DNA from: Dinoroseobacter sp013215265
GTDB taxonomy: Bacteria; Pseudomonadota; Alphaproteobacteria; Rhodobacterales; Rhodobacteraceae
NCBI GenBank assembly: GCA_963691755.1
Contig: OY829366.1
Span: 620,001-684,000 of the forward strand
Direction of reading: 5' to 3'
Length of the DNA: 64,000 nucleotides
Numbering within the stretch: position 1 is the first letter of the stretch; every line of letters starts with the position of its first letter. Shown piece by piece: positions 17,156 through 24,831 of this stretch. Both the position numbers and the translations under genes were made by a program. The notes beneath the pieces were generated by a model. The model was not told the origin of the DNA. It saw nothing but the letters and a program-made list of their open reading frames with translations, and did no database searches.

Positions 17156-17762
17156 TTGTCAGGTCCTCTTGCGTTTTGTGGGGCGCGAGCGCGTCAAACT
17201 GGGCCTCGACGAGGCGCCGTATTTCGGTTTGCAAGGCGGATACGTCGACCTCATGGGTTTCATGTCCGAGAACAAAGTCTGCTTGACCCGTCATCAGGCT
17301 GGGTTCCGGGCGAAGGGTTATGGGCAAACCGAAATTTGCTTCAAGCAAGTTGCCCAGCATGTCGACATCCTCTGGTGAACAGCGCAAATCCAGTGTCGGC
17401 GTATCCATCTCGTCCTTCAGGGGTTCCAAAACAGCGATAAGCTGATCGGCGAGAGACGTGACCGCAAGTTTGGGAAACAGGCATTGAACAAATGCCGACA
17501 CCAGCGGTGCGAGGGATTGACCGACCTGAACTTTTGCTTCGTGAAACGTGAAGGAAAGCTCTTGTAGGTTTCGTTCGAATTCCGCGCCGATCCGCGTTCG
17601 ATCCTCGGTTGCTGCGGCTTGAGCATCGTCCCAACCCGCCTTGTAGCCTTCATCATAGGTAGCAAGCCGATCGACCGCCTGATCCTCGCCAGAGGAGCTC
17701 TTTTCTGGTTTCTGTGGGGCCGATACTTTGTTTCCAAAGTCCTCTAAGTGCAGTTTAGACAT
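17145..17762 (-). CDS. fliH: Flagellar assembly protein FliH-like
   Basis: 205-aa soluble protein, probably the FliH regulator and tether of the FliI export ATPase. It has an acidic N-terminus, then a long helix containing the GxxxG-like YDEGYKAGWDDAQAAATEDR segment (about residues 37-56), then a stalk-like helical region and a compact C-terminal domain. Sequence conservation in this family is low, so the name rests on the helical pattern and the fliF-fliH-fliN context. The ATG at 17762 overlaps the fliF stop (TGATG); a GTG one codon upstream is possible. Confidence 0.8.
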   Translation of the reverse strand: MSKLHLEDFGNKVSAPQKPEKSSSGEDQAVDRLATYDEGYKAGWDDAQAAATEDRTRIGAEFERNLQELSFTFHEAKVQVGQSLAPLVSAFVQCLFPKLAVTSLADQLIAVLEPLKDEMDTPTLDLRCSPEDVDMLGNLLEANFGLPITLRPEPSLMTGQADFVLGHETHEVDVSALQTEIRRLVEAQFDALAPHKTQEDLTNVG

Positions 17763-19468
17763 CACCTCGCCGCCTCGTTGTCGCGATCATCGACCGTTTC
17801 CATCCAGCTTCTGAGGACTTCCAGAGTTTCCTGCTTACGATCAGTGATCAGGCTACGCAGTCTTGCAACTGCTTCGGCATCCACGGGGATCGGTGGGGGC
17901 GGTGGTAGTAGCGTTGGATCTGGAAACGCAAACTCTCCTTCGGCCATTTCCGCCATTTCAATAGGCTGCGCTAACGGCATCTGACCGCCATTTTCTGACG
18001 TTGCGGATAGTGCCACGGGGGTTTGGGCGTCCTCGGCCATTGCGTTGGGGATTGACGACAAGTCGGTCAAACCCACAGGCTGGGTCTCGGTGTCAGTTAC
18101 ATCGAGAAGAGGTGCGGCAGAGGTTACATACCGCGGGCTAAGCAGCGCTGGTCGTATTACAAATAGCGACAAGATCAGGACGATAATCGCTGCGATGCCC
18201 AGTTGAATTAGTGACATTGCGTTGAGCTCGCCGATGAACCCGAACCTGCCGTCGTCGATCAATAGATCGGGCAATACAGGTCTTTCAAAATGCAAGGATC
18301 TCAGGGTAATTGAATCCCCCCGATCTACATTGAACCCAATGGCCGACGCGATGAGCGACTCCAAAGCATCAAGCTCGCTTTGAGGTCTTGGTTGCCAGGT
18401 GCCGGCGTCATCCGTCAAACCGTTTACCAGCACCGCAACAGTCAGACGTTGGATGGCGCCAGGCTGCCGCAATATCTCGCGCGTTGTTTCCGACACCTCG
18501 TAATTTACAAGCTCTCGTGTTTCGCTGTCGCTTGTCTCGCTATTGCCGGCGTCTTCTGCGGCATCCCCGTCGGGCAAGTTGCTCGCAACTGTGACAGCAC
18601 CCAACGCAGGAGCACTCGATTGGCTACGTCGCTCGGTTGTATCGGAGCTTATGGCGATCCGACTGTCAGGATCAAATCGTCGCTCAATGATGGTCTCCGA
18701 TTGCGAAACCGTCTCCACGTTTACCTCAACGACCGCGTTTCCTGCGCCTACATGGGCTTCAACCAGACGCAAAACATTCGAACGAAGTTCCGCTGCGCGA
18801 TCCTGTGCGATCTGCCGTCCGTTGCCATCGTCTGTCGTGCTGACAATCTCACCTGTTGCACCATTGATAATTGTCACATGGTCGGCTGAAAGACCGGCAA
18901 CGGCAGATGAAACGAGAAAGCGCAATGCGCGGGCCTGTTCTGTGGTGATGGTCTGGCCAGAAGGTGAGACATGGACCGAAGCGGCGATCTTTAAGTCGCG
19001 TTGAAATGGCCGCGCATCCTGGTTGGAGATATGTACGCGCGCGCTGCGAATTCCGGGACTCGCAAGCATGGTGCGTGCAAGTTCACCTTCTTTAGCGCGC
19101 CAATACGCAGCGTCGAACATCTGCGATGTCGTTCCGAAACCAGACAAAGAATCAAGGAGTTCATAGCCAGCGGGCCCATTGGCCGGAAGACCTTGCCCCG
19201 CCAACACCATTCGTAGCCTGTCCCGGTCCGCGCGGGGAACGCGAATGGTGCCTCCGGTAATCTGGTATGTCACACCTTGTTGATCTAGCGCGCTTACAAC
19301 TTCGCCTGCTGCAGGCGGTTCCAAGCCAGTGTACAAAAGGACATAGTCGGGGGCGACTGCAGTTCTGCCAATGAACAAAACGCCCAAGAAAACTGCAAGG
19401 GTGGAGCCTGCGATCAAAATCTGCCGGCGTAAGTCCAGATCGGTCCAAGTCGTCAGTATCTGCGTCAA
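17762..19468 (-). CDS. fliF: Flagellar MS-ring protein FliF
   Basis: About 568 aa. It forms the membrane-embedded MS ring on which rotor and export gate assemble. Two membrane helices are visible (IAGSTLAVFLGVLFIG near residue 20 and LIQLGIAAIIVLILSLFVI near residue 440) with the RBM/YscJ-like domains between, including GYELLDSLSGFGTTSQMFDAAYWRAKEGELARTM split over residues 100-130. I chose the TTG at 19468 because CTAGGACAACAA supplies a ribosome site. A TTG at 19534 would overlap the CtrA-like site. The C-terminus normally binds FliG, which is not encoded here. First gene of fliF-fliH-fliN-fliP. Confidence 0.92.
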   Translation of the reverse strand: MTQILTTWTDLDLRRQILIAGSTLAVFLGVLFIGRTAVAPDYVLLYTGLEPPAAGEVVSALDQQGVTYQITGGTIRVPRADRDRLRMVLAGQGLPANGPAGYELLDSLSGFGTTSQMFDAAYWRAKEGELARTMLASPGIRSARVHISNQDARPFQRDLKIAASVHVSPSGQTITTEQARALRFLVSSAVAGLSADHVTIINGATGEIVSTTDDGNGRQIAQDRAAELRSNVLRLVEAHVGAGNAVVEVNVETVSQSETIIERRFDPDSRIAISSDTTERRSQSSAPALGAVTVASNLPDGDAAEDAGNSETSDSETRELVNYEVSETTREILRQPGAIQRLTVAVLVNGLTDDAGTWQPRPQSELDALESLIASAIGFNVDRGDSITLRSLHFERPVLPDLLIDDGRFGFIGELNAMSLIQLGIAAIIVLILSLFVIRPALLSPRYVTSAAPLLDVTDTETQPVGLTDLSSIPNAMAEDAQTPVALSATSENGGQMPLAQPIEMAEMAEGEFAFPDPTLLPPPPPIPVDAEAVARLRSLITDRKQETLEVLRSWMETVDDRDNEAAR

Positions 19469-19527
19469 TTGTTGTCCTAGCTCGGTCCATTCTGGTCCTG
19501 TTGAAGTCGGACATTCGCGAATTGGTA

Positions 19528-19542
19528 TTAACAATCGGTTAG
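19528..19542. promoter_or_regulatory. CtrA-like half-site pair in the fliF/fliL divergent region
   Basis: TTAA-N7-TTAG lies between fliF (leftward) and fliL (rightward), 60 bases from the fliF TTG and 48 from the fliL ATG. The position suits control of both operons. One mismatch from the CtrA core; binding is inferred. Confidence 0.45.
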
Positions 19543-19590
19543 TTCGTTTCGCTTAAAACGCTGCCCATCGATCTTCTTTTGGAGTTTGGG

Positions 19591-20076
19591 ATGAGCGACG
19601 TAACCGCAGATCAGAGCGAGCCAGAACCAAGTTCAGGCAAGCGAATTTGGTTACTTGCTGCACTTGGCGCTTTGGTTTTGGGTGCAGGTGCGTTTTCTGC
19701 TTTGTATTTCGGATTGCTTTTTTCAGGGTCTGAACCTGCAGAAGATGAAGGCGAGATATCCAAACCCGTGGGATTGGATATCGAATTCGTTCCGCTTGAT
19801 AGTCTCGTTGTTTCCCTGGGACCCGGCGCCAATGCTTCGCACCTTGTTGTGACCATGCAATTGGAGGTTTCAAAGGGTTACGTCAGCGAGGTCGAGTTTC
19901 TGAAACCCCGAATCGCAGATGTTTTGAACAGCTACTTACGCGCATTGCAGCCAGAAGATATTGAGCAGACTGGGTCCTTGATACGATTACGAGCTCAGAT
20001 GCTGCGGCGGGTTCAGATTATCGTTGGCGACGGCCGCATCCGTGATCTTCTCATTACCGAATTTGTCTTAAACTAG
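19591..20076 (+). CDS. fliL: Flagellar basal-body protein FliL (first copy)
   Basis: 161-aa single-pass membrane protein around the stator. A charged cytoplasmic N-terminus precedes one helix (IWLLAALGALVLGAGAFSALYFG, about residues 20-42). After an acidic linker comes the periplasmic stomatin-like FliL domain (EFVPLDSLVVSLG to the C-terminal LLITEFVLN). The ATG at 19591 is preceded by GGAG; an in-frame TTG at 19579 is less likely. It heads fliL-DUF6468-motE-motA, which fits a stator-supporting role. A second, divergent FliL is encoded at 29.2 kb. Confidence 0.93.
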   Translation: MSDVTADQSEPEPSSGKRIWLLAALGALVLGAGAFSALYFGLLFSGSEPAEDEGEISKPVGLDIEFVPLDSLVVSLGPGANASHLVVTMQLEVSKGYVSEVEFLKPRIADVLNSYLRALQPEDIEQTGSLIRLRAQMLRRVQIIVGDGRIRDLLITEFVLN

Positions 20077-20546
20077 TGGCCCTGATGATCGAATACATTG
20101 CTGATCTCTTGCTTGCGTCTGGTGCATTGGGCGCGTGTATCTATTGTGCTGTTTTATCGAAGAAGCTGACACGGTTTACGGATCTGGAACGCGGGATGGG
20201 GGGTGCAATTGCCGTCCTGTCTGTGCAAGTCGATGATATGACAAAGGCGCTTTCCAAGGCACAGGTAACTGCAAAGGGATCCAGCGCAGATTTGAATGCT
20301 GTGATTTCACGAGCGGAAGAGGCTGCAGGGCACTTGGAAATACTCCTCGCATCTATGCACGATCTTCCGGAAGCTTCCGAACAAAGCAAATCGACCCAAA
20401 CTCCCGAACTGTTGGCAACACCACCTGCTTCGTCTGCAACATGGCGCTCAGAAGCACATTTGCGAGCTGAAGTGGAGAGTGAGATGGCAGAAGAACCAGG
20501 GCTACCTCAATGGCGCCGATCTACCCGTGCGGGAGGGGCTCAATGA
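20076..20546 (+). CDS. DUF6468-like membrane-anchored flagellar protein
   Basis: 156 aa, no characterised function. An N-terminal membrane helix (IADLLLASGALGACIYCAVL, residues 7-26) leads into a helical segment SKKLTRFTDLERGMGGAIAVLSVQVDDMTKAL. A low-complexity Ser/Ala/Glu tail follows. I recognise this as resembling the DUF6468 family found beside flagellar motor genes of alphaproteobacteria. The GTG at 20076 overlaps the fliL TAG; an ATG at 20085 is an alternative. The stop overlaps the motE ATG (ATGA). Its place between fliL and motE-motA points to a stator or rotor accessory role, which is inference. Confidence 0.75.
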   Translation: MALMIEYIADLLLASGALGACIYCAVLSKKLTRFTDLERGMGGAIAVLSVQVDDMTKALSKAQVTAKGSSADLNAVISRAEEAAGHLEILLASMHDLPEASEQSKSTQTPELLATPPASSATWRSEAHLRAEVESEMAEEPGLPQWRRSTRAGGAQ

Positions 20547-21133
20547 CGTCGCCTGCCCAGAGTGCTTCCCGAAATATCGGGGCGCGTCCGTTGATCATGA
20601 TTGTGTTCTTTTTTGCGCTCAGCGGTGGTTTGCGTATCGCTCTTCTGGGAACTGAAGCGTTCGCCGCAGATGGGATAACTGGAAGCAATCAAGTGTCGCC
20701 CGCTGCTGCGATAGAACCCGACTCGCAGGGGATTGCGGTTCTCATTGAGGATATTCAACAGCGAACAAAAGAACTGGACGAGCGAGAACGCCAGATTGAA
20801 CAACGTTTGGCCCTTCTTACAGAGGCTGAAGCCGCGTTGCGTCGTGATCTTTCCCTAATTGAAGAGGCTGAAGCAAGGCTCCAGGCGGCCATAGACATCG
20901 CTGATGAGGCCGCAGCAGAAGATCTTAGACGCCTGATTGCTGTTTATGAAAGCATGAAATCAGCAGATGCGGCCGCCCTGTTCCAGGCGATGACACCTGA
21001 GTTTGCAGCGGGATTTCTCTCTGAAATGCGCGCTGAGGCCGCAGCATCTATCTTGTCAGAGGTCACACCAGAATTTGCCTTTGCCGTGAGCGTGATCATT
21101 GCCGGGCGCAATGCAGACATCGCGCTGGAGTGA
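20543..21133 (+). CDS. motE: MotE-like protein (MgtE N-terminal-type domain)
   Basis: 196 aa. A membrane segment (LIMIVFFFALSGGLRIALLG, residues 19-38) is followed by a long coiled coil (about 75-125, rich in Glu/Arg/Leu: EERQIEQRLALLTEAEAAL-like). A small helical domain ends the protein (SMKSADAAALFQAMTPEFAAGFLSEMRAE and following), like the N-terminal domain of MgtE that also resembles FliG middle domains. Such proteins next to motA are called MotE and act in the periplasm with stators. The ATG overlaps the upstream stop by four bases. The name rests on architecture and context. Confidence 0.8.
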   Translation: MTSPAQSASRNIGARPLIMIVFFFALSGGLRIALLGTEAFAADGITGSNQVSPAAAIEPDSQGIAVLIEDIQQRTKELDERERQIEQRLALLTEAEAALRRDLSLIEEAEARLQAAIDIADEAAAEDLRRLIAVYESMKSADAAALFQAMTPEFAAGFLSEMRAEAAASILSEVTPEFAFAVSVIIAGRNADIALE

Positions 21134-21206
21134 CGGTTCTTTAAGCTTTTGCCGCCAGTACTCGTAGCGCCACCCAGGTTCTTTGGTGTGCGAAAGGATT
21201 GGTTAC

Positions 21207-22073
21207 ATGCTTGGCGCTGTTGGAATTGTCGTAATTTTTGTAATGGTTTTCGGTGGCTATCTTGCTGCCGGCGGGAAGATGGAGATTATTCTCAAGTCTC
21301 TCCCTTATGAAATGATGATGATCGGTGGTGCCGCGACGGGTGCTTTCGCGATCAGCAATGATACCGAAAACCTGAAAGCAACCTTGAAGGATATTGGAAA
21401 AGTTTTTCGTGGGTCTCATTGGCACGAAAGCGACTACGAAGACATGCTGTGCCTGCTTTATCAACTCATACGACTGGCGCGTGGCAATCCCGTAGATCTG
21501 GAAGAACACATCGAAAATCCGGAAGATTCTAACATTTTTCAAGCTTATCCAAGAATTCTTGCGGATACTGAGGCGACTGAACTGATCTGCGACACCTTTC
21601 GAAGCGCCTCGATGAATTACGACGATCCAAATCAGGTGGAAGAGGTACTTAACAAGCGCATCGAGGCGCAGTTCAAGCACGCCATGCACCCTACTCATGC
21701 GCTTCAGTCGGTTGCAGATGGTCTGCCAGCGCTTGGTATCGTGGCAGCAGTTTTGGGTGTGATCAAAACTATGGGATCCATTGATCAACCCCCCGAAATA
21801 CTTGGAAAACTTATCGGTGGCGCGCTTGTCGGAACCTTTCTGGGCGTGTTCCTAGCCTATGGGTTGGTCGGCCCTTTTGCGAACAAGATCAAAGCAGTTG
21901 TTGAGGAAGACGCGCATTTCTACGCGCTGATACGCGAAGTGCTCGTGGCAAATCTTTATCAGCATTCTATCAATAATTGCATCGAAGTTGGTCGTCAGAA
22001 CACACCTCGCCATGTCCGACCAACATTCACAGGCTTGGAACAAGCGCTGAAGGCTGCGCGCCAGGATTTCTAA
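21207..22073 (+). CDS. motA: Flagellar stator protein MotA
   Basis: 288-aa four-helix inner-membrane stator subunit. It begins MLGAVGIVVIFVMVFGGYLAAGG, has the conserved cytoplasmic loop with RSASMNYDDPNQVEEVLNKRIE, and then the third and fourth helices (ALGIVAAVLGVIKTMG and LVGTFLGVFLAYGLVGPFANKI) that hold the conserved prolines. The ATG at 21207 follows AAAGGA by 8 bases; a TTG at 21183 is less likely. The stop overlaps the next gene (TAATG). Its partner motB is transcribed separately 10 kb upstream, so stator stoichiometry must be set by two operons. Confidence 0.95.
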   Translation: MLGAVGIVVIFVMVFGGYLAAGGKMEIILKSLPYEMMMIGGAATGAFAISNDTENLKATLKDIGKVFRGSHWHESDYEDMLCLLYQLIRLARGNPVDLEEHIENPEDSNIFQAYPRILADTEATELICDTFRSASMNYDDPNQVEEVLNKRIEAQFKHAMHPTHALQSVADGLPALGIVAAVLGVIKTMGSIDQPPEILGKLIGGALVGTFLGVFLAYGLVGPFANKIKAVVEEDAHFYALIREVLVANLYQHSINNCIEVGRQNTPRHVRPTFTGLEQALKAARQDF

Positions 22074-24028
22074 TGCGTCTTCTGACCTGGAGCGTAATCG
22101 TTGTTTGTGTGGCAAGCGCACTGAATGCCGCGCCCATCCTAGTGACCTCTGGCGAGCACGAAGATTTCTCACGACTCGTTTTCAACTTTTCGCGTCCTTT
22201 CGACTGGTCACTGGAAGAGGCTGAGACTGGATATGCTCTCAATATCGACAGGTCAGCAGTAGAATACGATACAAGTCGCGTGTTTCAGTTCATCCCAAAG
22301 ACCCGGCTTCGTAGCTTGAGCGTGGAACCTGGAGGGGGCCGTATAGAGTTTGAAATAGACTGCGACTGCCACGCAGTGGCTTTCGACCTTCCACGCGGCC
22401 AGGTGGTTGTTGATTTCCGAGACGGACCAAGCCCCGAAGTTATCGGCGCGGTTGAGCAAATCGATCTCAATTCACTCCCTCTTCCCAATTGGTTTGAGAC
22501 CCGAAGTGCCCGAACGGGTTTGCGAGTTGATGATCTGACAGTACCAGATACATCGTTAGAAAACTTGCAGGAACAGTTGCTCATCGGTTTTAGCGCTGCT
22601 GCCGCGGAAGGAGTGATCGATCCGGTAGGGGTGTCCGTGCGCGAGAGTGATCAAGACACAACCGGAAAAGGCGCAGGTCAGAATGACGAAGGGCAGCCCG
22701 ATTCAGAGCAGAATTTGCCTGTGACCGTTCTCACGCAAATGCAGATAGACACCGCCATACGCACCGCCTTGAGTGATGACGATGAGACTTGTGAACTTGG
22801 AATGGAACTTGATGTTCCATCTTGGGGGATCGAGGGTGATTTGCTGCTCGGGCTCGCGACGCTCCGGCGCGATCTTGTTGGATCTGATCTCAACATAGAC
22901 GCTGATGCAGTATCCAGACTGGCGCGGGCACTGATTTGGCTGAGTTTTGGCGCAGAAGCGATCCAGGTATTAGGTCTAGCGCCGGCGACGACCCCAAAGG
23001 CCCTAGCCGAATATGAGGTGATGCGTGCATTGGCAGAAATTCTAGACGATGGGGAAATGACAGAAACGGCATTTCCAGTGGATAATCTGCATTGTTCGGC
23101 GCCCGTCTCTCTATGGGCCTTTCTGGCCACAAGTGGGACAGTGCCTCTTTCCGATGACGCAAGACTTGAAACGCTTCATACCTTCAATGCATTGCCTGCG
23201 CATCTAAGGTTGCACTTGGGACCGGAACTTCACCGTCGATTTTTGGATATTGGGGCCCAAAATGCGGCTGAAACGGTCCGTCAGGCAATGGCGCGAGCAA
23301 CCTCTACAAAACCTGTGCGGCAACGTTTGGTTGAAGCGATTAGCTTGCGTGACCAGGGTAACGATTTCGCCGCAAGATCCATATTTATGGAGCTTGCACG
23401 CGGATCTGACGACGTGGCCGATCAGGCACTTCGTCATGCGGCTTCGCTTTTCTCCGAAACTGACAAGGCACCTGATTGGATCCTGACCGTTATAGAATCG
23501 CGTATTTTTGCCAATCGTGGCTCGCCAAAGGCGGACCAGTTCCGCGACGCTTTGATTGGGCACCTCTTGTGGCGAAAAGAGTTTCAGCGTGCCGAGAGTG
23601 TTGTAAACACTGCCCCATTCGAAACACGTACACCTGCGCATCGCGCTTATTTGGAGGATGTACTCCGCCTCGCTCCTGATGGTTACTTTGCTGAATTTGC
23701 GACGCGAAATCGGGAAGATATTCTGAATGACCCCGAGGCCGAGCCTGCGCGAACCTTGGTTGTAGATCGCTTCGTCCAATTGGGTCTTTTGCAATCAGCA
23801 CAAGAGTTTGGATTGAATGAAAACGCTTCAAGACTTGCACAGGATACGATCCGTGACCAAGTGCTATCGCACGGGCTCGCAGAGAGCTTGCCGGGCTCAA
23901 TAGAGTTAAGACAGAGCGATTACGGAACTGTCTCGCTCCCCAATGCCAGAGAAATACTGCAGCAAAGTAGAGATCGCCGCAAAATCATAGTTGAGGCCAT
24001 TGAGGGGACTGCCACCCCCCCCGACTGA
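22073..24028 (+). CDS. Uncharacterised secreted protein of the motA operon (AMIN-like N-terminus, helical repeats)
   Basis: 651 aa, not recognised as a named family. A signal peptide (MRLLTWSVIVVCVASALNAA) predicts export to the periplasm. Residues about 20-125 look like a beta-rich AMIN-type module (FSRLVFNFSRPFDWSLE, then RIEFEIDCDCHAVAFDLPRG and VVVDFRDG). A low-complexity acidic/Gln linker follows at about 180-215. The remaining 430 residues are helical with TPR-like repeats (DQGNDFAARSIFMELARG, WRKEFQRAESVVN). Cysteines in CDC, DETCELG and LHCSAP could form disulphides. Its start overlaps the motA stop, and an SLT transglycosylase and flhA follow. A periplasmic stator or wall-anchoring factor, comparable in place to rhizobial MotC, is my inference. 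Confidence 0.8.
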   Translation: MRLLTWSVIVVCVASALNAAPILVTSGEHEDFSRLVFNFSRPFDWSLEEAETGYALNIDRSAVEYDTSRVFQFIPKTRLRSLSVEPGGGRIEFEIDCDCHAVAFDLPRGQVVVDFRDGPSPEVIGAVEQIDLNSLPLPNWFETRSARTGLRVDDLTVPDTSLENLQEQLLIGFSAAAAEGVIDPVGVSVRESDQDTTGKGAGQNDEGQPDSEQNLPVTVLTQMQIDTAIRTALSDDDETCELGMELDVPSWGIEGDLLLGLATLRRDLVGSDLNIDADAVSRLARALIWLSFGAEAIQVLGLAPATTPKALAEYEVMRALAEILDDGEMTETAFPVDNLHCSAPVSLWAFLATSGTVPLSDDARLETLHTFNALPAHLRLHLGPELHRRFLDIGAQNAAETVRQAMARATSTKPVRQRLVEAISLRDQGNDFAARSIFMELARGSDDVADQALRHAASLFSETDKAPDWILTVIESRIFANRGSPKADQFRDALIGHLLWRKEFQRAESVVNTAPFETRTPAHRAYLEDVLRLAPDGYFAEFATRNREDILNDPEAEPARTLVVDRFVQLGLLQSAQEFGLNENASRLAQDTIRDQVLSHGLAESLPGSIELRQSDYGTVSLPNAREILQQSRDRRKIIVEAIEGTATPPD

Positions 24029-24084
24029 TCGAAAGGCTTTCTTAATCAAGCTTTTGGATAACAGGTCCAAGACCTGCAAGAATT

Positions 24085-24831
24085 GTGGCGAACGGCGTGA
24101 TTTTTCTCCTTAAGACCATCGTATATATGACGTTCTGTGTTTGCTTCTGCATGCCTCTCTATGCAGCTTCAACGCATGAGCCCGTGCTTCATACTGCAGC
24201 CCTTTGTGATCTTGCTGCCGGGAAGGCCAGTCGATCGCAAGATGTACCGCTTGATGTGTTACTGGCGATCTCAAGGACTGAGTCTGGGCGACGGGTCGAA
24301 GGTTCGTTCGTGTCCTGGCCGTGGACCATTAATGATGCCGGACATGGACAGTATTTCCCAACCCAGGCGAGCGCGGAACAGTTTGTTGGGGGGCGTCTTG
24401 AACTAGGTGCCCGCAGCATCGACATCGGCTGTTTTCAAATCAACTATCGCTGGCACCACGACGCATTCCCGTCTGTAGCTGCAATGTTCGATCCAGAGCA
24501 GAATGCGCTCTATGCGGCGAGCTTCCTGAAGTCTTTGTTTCTGGAGCTTGGTTCGTGGGATGACGCGATTGGAGCGTATCATTCACGTACCGCCACGCAT
24601 GCAGAGCGCTACCGAAGTAAAGTTTCTGAGAACCGCGCATTGGTACGCTCGGTGATAGACGACCAGGGGTTGCAAATATCAGATACTTGGCAAAGCCCTG
24701 CTAACGTCTTGCTGTCACGTCAGATGCCGGTCCGCGCAAGAAGGCCTTTTGGTTCCCTCGTTCCCAAGCATGAACCTGCGTTGCGCGCGTTTATTTCGGT
24801 TGCGCAAGGTGCCGCGAGGCCTTTGCCATGA
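24085..24831 (+). CDS. Flagellum-associated lytic transglycosylase (SLT domain)
   Basis: About 248 aa. An N-terminal signal (TFCVCFCMPLYAAS near residues 16-29) exports it to the periplasm. The SLT lysozyme-like domain shows catalytic Glu66 in LAISRTESGR, then DIGCFQINYRWH (the GxMQIN motif) and AIGAYHSRTATHAERYRS. It would open peptidoglycan for the growing rod, replacing the muramidase half missing from the FlgJ-like protein at 38.9 kb. The start is uncertain among GTG 24085, GTG 24097 and ATG 24127. Its stop overlaps the flhA ATG (ATGA). Confidence 0.85.
   Translation: MANGVIFLLKTIVYMTFCVCFCMPLYAASTHEPVLHTAALCDLAAGKASRSQDVPLDVLLAISRTESGRRVEGSFVSWPWTINDAGHGQYFPTQASAEQFVGGRLELGARSIDIGCFQINYRWHHDAFPSVAAMFDPEQNALYAASFLKSLFLELGSWDDAIGAYHSRTATHAERYRSKVSENRALVRSVIDDQGLQISDTWQSPANVLLSRQMPVRARRPFGSLVPKHEPALRAFISVAQGAARPLP

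Noticed and set aside
23204..23794. 196-codon open frame antisense to the 651-aa gene.
   Set aside because: No recognisable domain, and the plus-strand gene has a signal peptide and coupled start.
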